Shown here one piece after another: positions 9,082 to 21,209 of a stretch of 64,000 nt of DNA. The position numbers and the translations under genes were made by a program. Every line of letters starts with the position of its first letter. Positions within the stretch are counted from its first letter, which is position 1. The notes under the pieces are model-generated. The model saw only the letters and a list, made by a program, of their open reading frames with translations, did not search any database and was not told the DNA's origin. The stretch comes from Cryptomeria japonica. Lineage: Eukaryota > Streptophyta > Pinopsida > Cupressales > Cupressaceae. Where the stretch lies: NCBI RefSeq assembly GCF_030272615.1, contig NC_081412.1, positions 476,911,657 through 476,975,656 on the forward strand, written 5' to 3'.

Positions 9082-11460
9082 ATGGGCCAACCATTCAACG
9101 AACAATTAATTATCGTGGATAGTGAAACACATGAAGAGAGTACCGCAGAAGAGGCACGAGAGGATTAGTTGACAACAGACTTGGTAGAGTTGTGGGACAT
9201 GTCAGTCATTCAGTACATGCAGAGAGACACTCAGGAGAGAGCCCTCTCGGAAGGCATGGTATGTGGTGAACTCACCGTCAGCACTCCCGTCTTTGACCTG
9301 CTCCGAAGTATTCCAAGGTTACTCACCAAAAAATGGATTACACTTCAAGACCGAAGGGAGGAAACTACACGAGAACTTCGTCGGCAACAAGTACTCCAAA
9401 GGTACAAGGAGTGGAGCCGTAGGGAGGAAGAGGAGAGGAAGGCTAGTCGACGCCATACCTCTAGCACTTGATACCCCTATGACCAAACTAGGACAAACAT
9501 ACCATTGCCACCGAAGGAGTAGACGAGGGAACTATACGAAGATCTCGCCACATAAAATAACAGGTTGAAAGGAGACAACGACTAAGGGAGGTTGCTAACT
9601 TGAAGAGCTCGGAGAGACACAACAGAAGTCAGAGTGTGAGTCGGAGTCATAGTCGGGAGAGATAAAGGTCATGTACGTGGAAGGAGTTGGCCGAGGTCGC
9701 CAGAAACCTGCCACTTCTAGATGTAGTGGAGGAAGATCTCATCGACTAGGTCCCATACTCGACGTCAAGTGAAGAGGACTCCAGAGCCGAGTCGCAGAGA
9801 AACCCGTCAGAATATTCTGAACAAAGAGAGGAGGCGACACGGGACCTACACGAAGAGATCACCACTATTTTTGAAGCAACATTATCTGGCATCAGGAATT
9901 TGTCCTTGTCAAAGGGCATAAAAATAGGAGGGTCAGATCCAGAAACCCCGGGAAGGAGGGACTATAGGAGCGAGGGTGGCCAAAGCCCTGCGGACAGGGG
10001 CCCAACCAGACCAAGAGCGTACGGTACCTCCCAGACACATAATATCTTTCTGACATATAGTCACTTCCAAGCGCTACATAAAACCCTCTGGGAAAGAACA
10101 ATGAGACACACCCCGTAGAAACAAAAGCTTCCAAAATTCATGGGCGACAAGTCAGAGCACGCCACACGACATTGTAAAACATGCGTGACCATTTGGGAGG
10201 CAAATGGCCAGGCCGATTGGGATTACTGGTTGAAGGCATTTCCATCCACTCTGCGAGGAATAGCCATTGACTGGTATACAGACCTAGATGCCCAGTATAA
10301 AACATCCTGGAACAGTCTGAAGAAGGATTTCGAAGAGGAGTTAAAACTCCTACGAGACGACAATGAAATTATGGCGGAGATTTACAATACCAAGCAGGGA
10401 AAAAGTGAAAGCATGCGGGCATATAGCAGAAGGCTGAGGGAACTGCTCAATAAAATGGAGAACCAGCCAGCTAATGGCCTCAAGAAGAGATGGTTTGTTG
10501 AAGGATTGGTACCATCCCTCAGACGAAAGATAAATGTGGTCCCCTTGCCCTCATATGATGAAGCATACAATCGTGCGATGGATATTGAAAGCAAAAATAA
10601 GACATCTCGAGGGAAGCATCGGGTGAGCGATGGTGATAGTATGGATGAAGACAGTGACGGGGAGTCCAAAACCGTGCAAGCACTCTGAAGGGATATGATG
10701 AGAATGATGAAAGAACTAAAGGTTGAAAAAGAAGGTGGCAAGGAAGGAAAGGAGATATGGTGCACCGACTGCAAGATGAAAGGACACACCAAGGGGAGTT
10801 GTCCCTTCAAGGCCTTCTGTGACATCTGCCAAGTAATAGGACATTCCATTAAGGAATGCCCATACAACTTGAAAACACAGAGCACACAAGTGCTCTACGC
10901 CCAACCCGACCAAGTCACACCACCAACGACACCTCCGAAGCCGACAACAAACTCTGATGCCTCTCTTGGAGGGTACAAAAACAATCGACAGGGTAACAAA
11001 AGATCCAATAATAACACGCCAAGGAGTAGAATTCAATATGATGCAAAGGGACGACCCATGATTCAATGTAGAAAGTGCAATGAATGGGGTCACTTTGCAT
11101 GGGAATGTCAAAACGGGGGTGACCCAGGAAGTTTGCTATGCAAATGGTGTGGTCCAGGGAATCATGAGGACATAGAATGTCCAAGGCAAAAAGGGGTGAA
11201 TATGTTGGAGGTGGAAGGATTGAGGGAAGGCGTATTGGCAATCACAATTTTGCAAAACAAAAAGCCATGTATCCTGACCTTCGCACAGAGAAGGAAAGAC
11301 TCCAGGAAGCCAGGGTGGATATCGAACGTGCGATGGCAGAAGAGTGGAGGGCCTCGCACCCGGATGCCAGTACACCACTCCCGTCAGGACTAGAGAAAAC
11401 TATCATTAAGCAGATGTTACAGACCACAATACCCGTACGGGTATCCGACCTCCTATAGGC
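9082..11460 (+). pseudogene. gag polyprotein of the small Ty3-type element, broken
   Basis: A likely start is ATG 9082 (MGQPFNEQLIIVDS...), with an in-frame stop at 9166-9168. An Arg/Glu-rich N-terminal part follows, then a heavily stopped and frameshifted stretch (9472-10130). The capsid core is clear at 10140-10688 (DYWLKAFPSTLRGIAIDWY, RAYSRRLRELLNKM, RWFVEGLVPSLRRKI), a Retrotrans_gag-type domain. A TGA at 10686-10688 interrupts it and the same frame continues to 11393 with four CX2CX4HX4C knuckles: CTDCKMKGHTKGSC, CDICQVIGHSIKEC, CRKCNEWGHFAWEC and CKWCGPGNHEDIEC. After a frameshift near 11230 the C-terminal part continues to about 11460. It forms the virus-like particle and binds RNA in intact relatives. 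Confidence 0.85.
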
Positions 11461-12430
11461 CATGCCATAGTTGAGGATGGCCCTGACGAATGCAGTCGGT
11501 GACACCACCGTCGGCCAGGAACACTGAGCGATGACAAAACCACATAGTATGGCTTTGGTGAAGGAACCTGGTATGGACGCCATGGACCCTATGATACTCA
11601 CTGGTAAGCATTGGATGCAAACCTGCCATGCTGGAGGTGGACATAATGGGACAAAAGCTCACAAACACCATTATGGATGGCGGGTCTGGAGTCAACGTAC
11701 TACTAGCCACCAAAATTCCATCACATTGGTGCAGACCAATACGATATCAAACCTCTCGGTACTCTCATGGAACAAAATGTAGTGATTGGGACACAACAAT
11801 TCCTTTTGGATTTCGTAGTCATTCCACTGGAAAGAAAAGTGTATGAGGCCCTCCTGGCAAGGGGGTGGCTAATCATGGCTAGAGCCAATCATAACTGGAA
11901 GAAGAATACACTCTCAATCGAAAGTGAAGGCCATAAGTATGTGATTGACCTGAGGAATCAGTCCATCAGTGAAGAGCTTGCGTCATTTGACTCTGACTCG
12001 AAGGATTCAAATAGATGGGAGTGGGGTTCCGAAGGAGACAGAGGAGCGAGGAAACCCAACGAGGAAGGAGTGCTAGAAATAGACGGATGCTCTAAAGATG
12101 GAACTAGTTCATTGGCTGGACTCTTCCATTGGCAGATGGAGGACTACGAAGTCTTCCACCCAGAGTGCCACATGCTGCAAATATGCACGATTGGGGAATC
12201 AAGCGGTGATACGAAAGAGCAGTCATTTCCCCTAGAGTATGGTAGGTACCAGGAAGGGATGGCACGGGTGTATGTCACACCAGCACACCAGTTTGAACGA
12301 GATAAACCTACTGCAAAGAGGAAGTTGAGGGGTCACCTTAGTAAATTGAAGAGAAGAAATCGAAGCAGACTTGGCAGCAGGACGAAATCGAGAAGAAGAA
12401 GACAAGGATCCGCATGGCCAGGCACAAAGG
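11461..12430 (+). pseudogene. retropepsin-type protease and pol leader, broken
   Basis: A linker (frame of 11177) leads to the aspartic-protease motif MDGGSGVNVLLA at about 11670-11706. A frameshift moves the reading to the frame of 11767, where the protease C-terminal part is open (GTQQFLLDFVVIPLERKVYE, ARGWLIMARANHNW, SIESEGHKYVIDL). An acidic then very basic tail follows (about residues 130-220 of that ORF, with RSRLGSRTKSRRRRQ). In autonomous Ty3 elements RT would come next; here the frame runs into the GTACG-rich repeat instead. The protease would cleave the gag polyprotein. Confidence 0.75.
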
Positions 12431-13090
12431 AGAGATTAAATTTGTACGTACGAACTGACCATATGAACAAGTGCAAGGAGGCATGGAAGGAACCAGTGGT
12501 TGATTTGTATGACGTACAAATTGCCCGAACAGAGGTGCGTGAAGACCAAGCATCGAATTTGTATGGTGTATGGATTGTGCGGACAAATGTAGCAGAAGTC
12601 GAGGCAATCAAGGTACAATGAAACATCTCGTACGGTGTACAATGACAACAGAACAATGCACCATATGGTGTACGATGATCACACCTAACCTGTACGGTTT
12701 GTGCCAATCACAGCAAACCAGTCCATACGATGTATGAAATTTACAGCACAGCGTACGACAATCACAACAGAATAGTTCATACGGGGTACATTGCAGACCG
12801 TACAATGAGTTGAGAAGTCTGTACAGTAGCATATGGCTGCCGATGCAAAGGAGGAGAAGACTGTACGGACAGGAAGAAGAATACCGTACGAAGGCCGACA
12901 CAAGGAAGTCCATACACGTAGGGAACATGAACATATAAAATTGAAAGCATTTGTTGGAAAATTCATCGCATCTATATAGATTTATCTGCAGAGTTTGTGA
13001 AAGTTGAAGAGGTTGTACGGTCAGGAGAGGGAAGTGTACAGACCAATCCGTATGGTGGAGAGGCAACAGCTAGTATAATGGTTTGTACCA
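12430..13090 (+). repeat. irregular GTACGG/CATACGG-rich repeat in place of pol
   Basis: About twenty scattered copies of a TGTACGGTGTACAATG-like word and its near reverse (CCATACG, CGTACGG), spaced 20-45 bp. The first part is still in frame with the protease tail (LYGVWIVRTN-type peptides), so it arose as coding or inserted repeat sequence. No RT motif is found here. The repeat is CpG-bearing and contains many potential GTAC palindromes. Confidence 0.6.
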
Positions 13091-13179
13091 ATTAGTGAGT
13101 CATACTGGTAGATCATTATAATAACAGCCAAGGATGGGCGAAAGACAGGGAAACAGGGTAAAACAGTTGTAGCGCAACC

Positions 13180-15070
13180 ATGACAGCTACAAATCTAGCC
13201 AACAACCAAAAGAAGGCCAAAATCAGGCCAAAAGTGCAGAAGGATCCAGAAGGAATCACGACAGAGAATGTAGCCTTTGAGAGTGTGACTGGCAGTGAAT
13301 GTCATACCTGGTGGGAGGAAAATTTCCCCGACCATGTGATAAAGGATTCCCTCAGAAAAGATCAGGTGGACCATGCCATCCAGATGCCCACATTTAACAT
13401 CAAGGATTTTGAGCCAGTGTTGCAGACTATGGTATCTGGATACAACCCGCAGGAAAGGGCTTCCATTATTTAGTTCCAGGGATGCACGTTACAAGTTTTA
13501 TTCAAACCAGAGGACTTCAAGAGGGTATTTGGCATACCGGAGAAGGGGGCATCTGCAATGAAACCAACCAAGAAGCTCACCAAGGGAAAAAAGAAATGGC
13601 TGATGGATTTGGTATGCACGGATGACCTCACAAAGGAATAATAGAAGAGTGCCTGGTCGGACAGTAGGGGGTTGAAGCATGAATTTATCGCACCAAGGAG
13701 AATGGAGAATGCTGATGGACTTGGTAAAAATTCACCTCATAGGAGCCAACCGTGCATCCAACATAGCCGTTTGGATGATAGGGTTAATGAATGAGATTAA
13801 GTGTGGTAAAGTGTACAACTGGGGGCAACTGTTGGCGGAAAGAATTCATGATTTTATCAAGATAGAACACAAGACATTATACATGTGCCACCATGCCATC
13901 AACCTATTCTTGGATGTCGTATGCCTGCAAGTACCGCTAGAAATGTGGGGAACCTTCGAACCGTGCGGACAGGTGGAACCAAATAAACCTACCATGTACT
14001 ACTATACCCACCTAGACACACTAGGTGACACCGCACAACCGACCAAAAAGAGAAGAAAATTGGATGCATCCATAGAGGTCGAAGATGTCAGCAACACAGA
14101 GGATTCATAGGAGGAAGTGGAAGAGACCGAGGAGCAGGAAAGTGGTGATGAGGGGTTCCATATGGCAGGACACGCAACTGCAAAGGATGAAGGGGAAGAA
14201 GAGTCGCAACAACAGGAAGAGGAGGATCAACACGGAGGGTTACGAGAACAATAGAAGAGTATGAGGGTAAAGTTCACACCTCCGAAATTATCCTCAGCAC
14301 ACTTAGTACTGCAGGAAGCGCTTACAGTGGCCAACCGCGTGGGAGACGTACAACCAGTAGGGGTGCTATTCTGAAAAATAAACGAAGGAGAACCACTAGC
14401 ACAACGACGGGTATCATTACCACAGATCAGCTTGGTTGTACTTGTAGCATAAGGCACAAAGGGTACCAGTACGGTAGACCAGACAGTGGCAGGAGAGGTC
14501 GTACCAAGAAAAGACATAACGACGAAGTAGGGAATTGGTACGACAGACTCAGGTTCTGGTACGACAGACATTGGTACAGTACCAGTAGGTACTGGTACAA
14601 CATCAACAAGTATTGGTACATTTCCAACAGGTACTGGTATGGTACTAGCAGGTATAGGTACAATGTCATCAAGTAATGGTATGGTTCCAGTAGGAACTGG
14701 TATGGTACCAACAAGAGTAGGTATTGTACGATACCAACATGAACTGGTACGATACCAATAGGTACTGCTATGGTACCAATAGGTACTGCTATGCCAGGTG
14801 CCAGTATGGTACCAATGGAGAAAGATGAGGCAGGGGATGTGAGGTGCCAGTACGGTACCTCATAGATGGAGCAAAAAGATAAGAAACTGTTGGAAGCTGC
14901 CCACATGAAAAAGAAGGCACAAGAACGACAACTGCTAACAGAAAAGAACCTAAGACTTTCACACCGGACAACAACCTTCTTCTCCGACCACTACAGGGAT
15001 GCCTCCTCCCTCTTCTCGGTCCTAGTTTATGTTTTATATTTCAGCTCTTATTGTCTTAGTCGTCTGGAAG
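13180..15070 (+). pseudogene. ORF2 of the small element: motif-poor globular region, heptapeptide repeats, C-terminal coiled coil
   Basis: Starts at ATG 13180, with stops at 13471-13473 and near 13640, then a frameshift near 13690 into the frame of 13679, open to 14110. Visible blocks: FKPEDFKRVFGIPEKG; a Lys-rich stretch; WRMLMDLVKIHLIGANR; YNWGQLLAERIHDFI; YMCHHAINLFLDVV; then an acidic tail. This order (GIP..G turn, helix, loop, NWG..I..I helix) recalls the 'putative plant transposon protein' type found in mobile elements and partly matches ORF2 of the copia-type elements (VTGLPSTG then the ISMILGYETTHANRL block). The same frame continues into Gly/Thr heptads (about 14540-14740). After one more shift come further heptads and a coiled coil (MEQKDKKLLEAAHMKKKAQ) ending just before the polypurine tract. 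The role is unknown. Confidence 0.6.
14540..14850 (+). repeat. 21-bp minisatellite encoding GTGMVPx heptapeptides
   Basis: Units of the form GGTACTGGTATGGTACCARYA repeat about a dozen times with drift. They are in frame with ORF2 and encode heptads such as GTGTTST, SIGTFPT, GTGMVLA, GIGTMSS, GTGMVPT and, after a shift, GTAMVPI. The 21-bp period (seven codons) and the preference for changes that keep Gly at positions 1 and 3 argue that it expanded as coding sequence. Confidence 0.8.
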
Positions 15071-15079
15071 ACGACTACA

Positions 15080-15094
15080 TTTTGGGGGGGGTAA
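15080..15094 (+). other. polypurine tract before the 3' LTR
   Basis: TTTTGGGGGGGGTAA directly precedes the TGTTAGGGG start of the 3' LTR. This is the expected place for plus-strand priming. Confidence 0.8.
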
Positions 15095-15437
15095 TGTTAG
15101 GGGTAAATAACTTATGTTAGTAAGAATAATAAATATAATTGTGTTTATGTTGTGTTGAGTCACCGAGATGTTCTCGTCGAGTAGTTGGGAGTTGGTGACT
15201 GTTGGCAACTTGGCCAACCGTCGGGTCTATATATTGTTTGGATGGAACCTTGGCAAGGGAGATTATGTATGGATATATTCTGGATAAATCAATAAAGATA
15301 TAACTCTTATGGTCTAGTTGTTTATCATTATTACTTATGCTGTGATATATGAATGTACTGGTACATGAATAATTGGTACGTGTGGAAAACATTGTGTTAT
15401 TTGTGAGTTTTACCAACCTTACATTAAGGAGTAAACA
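15095..15437 (+). repeat. 3' LTR of the small Ty3-type element
   Basis: Same length as the 5' LTR (343 bp) with about 18 substitutions and no indels. It keeps the TATA-like box (15228-15234) and the AATAAA motif. Confidence 0.92.
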
Positions 15438-18400
15438 TGATCCTCTTTACCTATTTTATGATCTTGATGGTCCTTATAGGAAACTTTCTAAGTTTTTCTT
15501 AAAACTTCATTTTCATCGAATTGGGTTCGTAAGCCTTTTAGGATCAAACCTCTCTCATTACATTGGTCCTTTTGGGTAATTTTTTGATGCAATACGATCC
15601 TTCCCTATAAACCCAAAACTTCACAAACACCAAACCAATAGATACTAGCTTCCCACTGAACCCTGAGGCCTTTGCTCTTCCCTTCCATGATGGTTTGCCT
15701 TTCTTCTATGGATCGATGTTTACAAGATCATCGAAAGGTTGAGGTCGATGCTCTTTACCAAACAATTTTTGACATTGGTCAAAGCTACTACAAAGTTTGC
15801 AAGGATTCTATTAAGGCTGCAAAATTTGTTTTTATGGCCACATCATTTGCTTGAAACTTTTTAAAGTTGTTTCAAATTCCTTTTGGTGCATAGGGGAGAG
15901 CGACCAGTAGTTGTATAGGGTCCAATAGTCATTATAGCAATTGTGCTTATAATATCCAGTCTTGCCATATATTTATACTGTATGTACTATAAATAAATAA
16001 TCTATATGTAAATAAAAAAAAGTACCAAATGTTGGTCAAAATAGACCAATACTTGATCACAAGAGAACCTATAAATGTTATATAAAAAAGGCATAAATAC
16101 ATTCATCAACAAGTGAAATAAAGAATTGTTTGTTTCAAATAAAATATCATATCTATCCTCTATAAGTGTGTCATTTATAAAATAAGATGCCCACTAAACA
16201 ATTACTCTTATCATAGTGAAAAAATATTATTCTTGTGTGTACAACTATTGGGGTAGCAATGTATATTCATTGGAGTATTTCATATTAGTAATTTCTTTTA
16301 TCACAACTATAAAAGGTGAACACAATAAATACCTTATTTTTTTCCATGAAATTTGAGGGATTTTCCAAAGATTATAGTGTTCAACAATTGGTCCCTTTAT
16401 TTTCAATATAAGTTGTATTTTATATAATAATATGTTTTTTATTAGTAAATCAACGATAACTAGGGTGCTGACCCTTAACATAGTAAAAAAGTATCAACAT
16501 ATAACAAGCAACATCAAGAGAGATGATGTTGGAAAAAATAACAACAACCCAAAGGCAGTTAGAAACAAACACAGTCAGTTAGGCAAGGAATCCTATCCAA
16601 CCGGAGAACAAAAAACAACAAATAATTTTTTGTGTTTGACTATTGGTCCTTTGGTGTTGGATATTAAAGTTAGAGATAGAACACACTTATGATTACTAAT
16701 AGGGATTTGGTCCTTTTAAGTTGCACATAAGTTATATTTTACATAAAAATACAATATAGTACTAATTACAAATGATATTTTTTTATTCAACTACTAGGTA
16801 TTTTTAGAAAGTTTTGGTCGAATTTTTAAAAAGTCATTTTTTGGACACTTCGCACTAGACGTGTTATTTTGATGAGTTGCATGATGATTCACATCTTGAA
16901 ACCTTAGTTGTAGACAATTAAGTGTCCATTTTACATTTCTAAAAAAAAAAGAGGTCTTATGATATTCCATGTGACAACTACATGTCGACGAAGTTAGCCC
17001 TAACGACTACTAGTCCCTCTCCCCTATATGTAGTCTTTCAAATCCATGAGACAATATTTCTGTGAGGCAATTTGTCACACAATCATGTGCCTTGTCTACG
17101 CTTCACATTGCATACATGTCTACTAGGGCAGTCACAACTACACAACATTTGACAAAGCTCTCCATAAATTGATGGATGTCAGTCTTAAACCACACATTAA
17201 GCAACATATTATCTCTAGAGAATGTCAGTCAATTCTGAGTATTTTAACACTTTTAAGCCTAGGAGTCAAAGCTTAGTGTGTGTGATTTAAGCCATCCATC
17301 TAGATTGTCCATGCCCTGCATTTTCTGAAGTCTTTGTGCTTCACAAGATGAGATCTCTTCAAGTAATTCAGGTGCTTTTTTTATGATTCCTCATTTTGAG
17401 TACATTTCCAAATAACATAAACCACTGATGAAGAGATACCAAACTAATATATTCAAATAACATAAATGTGGATTCCTTTCTCTTGCTCTTGCTTATAATC
17501 ATATGAATGCTTGAGTGACGAAGATAGACCAAAACAAAAATAAACAAAAACTAAAATATTTTTTTGGTGGTGTTGATTGCAAACTTCCCCACTAGCTCTT
17601 GCACCATTTTCCTAGAAATCTATCCAATTTTACATAGATATTATTTCAAGGTAGAAAATCTTTTAGATTTTGGAAGGACAAGAATTCTACTAATTTTTTT
17701 CTTTCATACTAAGGCTTTCATTTCTTCTAATGTGCTTATATGAATTCAAATGGAATATAATAAAATTGCACTTAAAATAGCATATCCTATAATATATGTT
17801 TTTTTTATTATTAGCGTAATTCACTTTGTATAGTTTCTAGGATTATATTGACTCTAGCCCTATTGATTTCATTATAGATACAACCACATTTCTCATGGAT
17901 GACATGAAGATCACTCAAATTCTTATCAACCTTGTTGCCCTCATTATATTGCTCCTAAGGCCTATGACCATGGGTTTGTTGAATGGATATATTTTGGCAA
18001 GTTTCTTTATTGACTCTAGATATTTCACCTACTTGTGATACTCAGAAATAAGAAGAAAAATAAGTGGGTGTGTTTTTTAGTTGGGAGATGGTATAGCTTG
18101 AATCAATGCATACCAGATTTGTCTTTGGTTTTTTGGTTTGGGCTTGACTCATCTTGACTTTAGCGTGTGAGTCTTCCATCTTCTTCTTTTTTTTTTTTTT
18201 GAACGTGTCATATATACTTTTGTTTGAATGGTCATATAAACACTCGTTCATAAAAATGTTGATTTAATTAATAAATTTTCTTTACCCTTAAATTCATTAA
18301 AATTTATGTAATATTTTTTATGTCAAGTTGTTTGGAAAGAATATTTATTATCTCAAACTTTTGAATGTGTGAAAAACTATAATCATCAAACTTATTTATG

Positions 18401-19417
18401 AAATTAAAATTGAATTTAATAAAATTACTGATAAAATAACTATGAAATAATCTAATTGATGACGTTAGTGACAACATGAAAAGAATACAAATATATTCCT
18501 AGCAATGATTTTATTTTAGGGTAATAAGCACAAGCAATTTAAAATCTTTCTTAGTCCACAATTTGTATTAGATTGCATGATTTTTTTTTATCAACCCATA
18601 TTTTCTAGTGGACTTTATGATCAATTATTGGTCAAAAAGTTGATCATAACTAGTTTTGTAGTCCAATAGAAATTGTGGGCTAGATAAATATTTTAGACAA
18701 TGTGTTTATCAACCCTCATAATAAAATGAGTCATTTGATGAATGGGGTTATATAAGTTGAAGATTCATTCATATTAAAGAGTCTTATTTTGATGGTGTGA
18801 TACATTTGAAATATTCAATCAACATGTTCTCCAATGCCTTCTCATCTAGTGGATTTTTTCTTGGTGTCAAGAGGCTTCATCCCTCATTCCTATCTATATT
18901 ATGATAGGATTGTGTTGAGACCATTGTCTCTAGACCTTGTGAGAGGGCATTACCCCCTTACCCAATTGGTAGACTTTTTCCCTTTGATCCCACTTTAACA
19001 TTACCAAAAATTGCAAGAATATACAAGGGTAATATGCCAACCAATTATGTGGATGCCTATAAATCTATGATTTGAAAAATATGTAATTTATGGGTTATCC
19101 TTAGTTAATTTATTTTTCCATGAGAAGACATTAAAAAAAATGATTCACCATGATAATTAATGCACTAAGTCAATGTTCACCAAGATTTTATACTTTCTTT
19201 CAATGTATGTAAATTTACTCAGATTTTTTTTTTTGAAAAAAGGATTCATCATGAAAATTAATTCACTTAGCTAAGATTTGCTAGGATCTTATAGAAAATT
19301 TTGGGGTCCTTTCTTAAAGTTATCATTGGCGGTTGGTATTTTAGAAGGGGGATGCAATGTATGTCCAACTAATTATATAGTGTATACCTTGGATGGTTCA
19401 TGTCTAGGGAAAAAAAT

Positions 19418-19630
19418 ATTATAAATGATATATTTATTTTCCTCATAATATGTGGCCATAACTTAAAAATTTATATTTATCACGAAAAGAAGAGATGTTC
19501 CAAAATAAAGGGATTAACACATGTTATAAATGATGTCTATTTTCCTCATACTGGTAACCGTATCTTAAGGAAATTATATTTTATCACTAAAAGAAAAGAA
19601 ATTCCAAAAATTCAAGGATTAACAAATATT
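19418..19630 (+). repeat. tandem duplication, unit about 105 bp
   Basis: Copy 1 starts about 19418 and copy 2 at 19523. Both contain TTATAAATGAT, TTTTCCTCATA, TTTATCAC, and an AAGGATTAACA or AAGGGATTAACA ending. Divergence is considerable, so it is old. Confidence 0.75.
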
Positions 19631-19958
19631 TTATCACTAAATGTTTTAAAATGATTTCTTAAAATGCTTCATTGTTATCTTGGAATAGTAATTTTTAGTG
19701 ATTCATTGCTATTTTTCTACATCTTATAAACTCTATTTTAAATATTTAAATGTGGGAAGTTAGTTCATAATATGATTAGCCTATGATCTAAGTTATCTAA
19801 GTGTACATAGAGAAAATGCTAACATTTTAATCATGTTACTAGGACCTTCTAATGAATTTTCAAATTGTGTTAGTAATATTTTGATAGTAATGTACATATG
19901 CATATCTTTTGAATATTAAAAACATTACACCATAATTCTTGTAATTTTTTTAATGTTT

Positions 19959-20411
19959 GTAAGCAAATGTTAGTCAATAAGTGATGTTGTCTTTTTATTA
20001 GAAAGTCATTATTAATAAATAATTGATTATTGTTAATAGGTATTTGCGAATAGTTGTAGTTAGGATGGTTACATAGAGGAAAGCTAAAGGAGTTACTATA
20101 ACCTATTGTGTTATTAACTCACTCCTACACATTATATTTTATATTATGGCATCATTCATGATTTGATATCTCTACAGATTATCTACTCTGTAAGCAAATG
20201 TTAGTCAATAAGTGATGTTGTCTTTTTATGAGAAAGTCATTATTAATAAATAACTAATTATTGTTAATAGGTAGTTGTGAATAGTTGTAGTTAGGATAGT
20301 TACATAAAGGAAAGCTAAAGGTGTTATTATAACCTATTGTTTTATCAACTCACTCCTACACATTATACTTTATACTATGGCATCATTCATGAATTGATAT
20401 CTCTACAAATT
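19959..20411 (+). repeat. tandem duplication, unit 231 bp
   Basis: Copy 1 is 19959-20189 and copy 2 begins at 20190; each starts GTAAGCAAATGTTAGTCAA. They share the series GATGTTGTCTTTTTAT, GGAAAGCTAAAGG, CTCACTCCTACACATTATA and TGATATCTCTACA with few changes. Confidence 0.9.
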
Positions 20412-21209
20412 CACTTCTAAAGGACTAGTTTATTATGTATATTTATATTAAGAGTTTTTAATTAACTAAATTATATCTAATATATTCTTAGAGGGAAATA
20501 TGATAATTTAATTAATGTGATACCTATAGGTATTGGGGGTTGGATGTTTATAAGTGATATTTTAAATCTTATATAAATCACTTTACACAGATCAATGAAA
20601 GAAAACATCATTCACTATATTGATGTTGTTAGGGGTCATGCAATAGACTTTTTACGCTACATATTCATGTCTGATGCTGAAGTTTAATAACTTAAGTCCA
20701 TATTCAGTCCTAAATCTAATGCAGATAACCAAAAGATAATATTTACACCAAAGTCATGAAGGTTCAATACAATTCAACCCAAGTTTATTAGACACCTTTT
20801 GGTAATGCCATCGTTCCCAACCTAAAAGAATTGCCAAGTATCTTTAAAATCTTTCCATTATTATTTAGATTAATATGTCTATTATAATTGAGCTGTCTAT
20901 CATTAGGGGTACTCATTATTAGAGTTGATGCAACAAGGGTTTGAGGGTTGAAGTGTGAAGAACTTTTAAATAAATGCTCCATGTATGATATATTTATCAT
21001 AACTTATCTAGACTTGTTGTGATGATACTTTAATATATAGGATGGCAATCATAACTGACTTTTTAAGTGTTTTGTGAGCAAGTGTTATTGGTTGATAGGG
21101 TAGAAATAATAGGAAGATATAAAAATAAGATAAATACATAAGACGTCTAATAAAAATTAAAAGATATTTTAATTATATTAGTATATGTAGAAAAGGTGTA
21201 TAAAACATA

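Larger units (their letters stand above)
8679..15437 (+). mobile_element. complete 6.76-kb Ty3-type element with gag and protease but no RT/integrase
   Basis: Bounded by 343-bp LTRs (8679-9021 and 15095-15437) with TG...CA ends, a primer site right after the 5' LTR and a G-rich polypurine tract before the 3' LTR. Flanks are GGATC (8674-8678) and TGATC (15438-15442), a 5-bp TSD with one mismatch. The interior holds broken gag and protease, a GTACG-rich repeat region and a second ORF with a heptapeptide-repeat tail. No RT, RNase H or integrase motif is present in any frame, so the element depends on others for movement. By eye the LTRs differ at about 18 of 343 positions (about 95% identity), so the insertion is not recent. 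Confidence 0.9.
15438..21209. other. AT-rich spacer with no recognised gene
   Basis: Mostly AT-rich sequence with short poly-A/T runs (a 15-20 bp T-run near 18185). A small plus-strand stretch at 15660-15854 reads somewhat like old coding sequence (about 60 codons, KVEVDALYQTIFDIGQSYY) but has no recognisable domain. Two tandem duplications are listed separately. Nothing else can be supported. Confidence 0.6.

Noticed and set aside
10382-11601. Several minus-strand ORFs over 100 codons
   Set aside because: They overlap the gag capsid and zinc-knuckle region of the Ty3-type element, which has clear family motifs on the plus strand.
14427-14906. 159-codon minus-strand ORF rich in Tyr/Leu/Gln
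   Set aside because: It is the reverse shadow of the in-frame heptapeptide minisatellite on the plus strand.
15672-15854. 60-codon ORF as a real gene
   Set aside because: It is short, has no family match by eye and no supporting context; mentioned only within the spacer entry.
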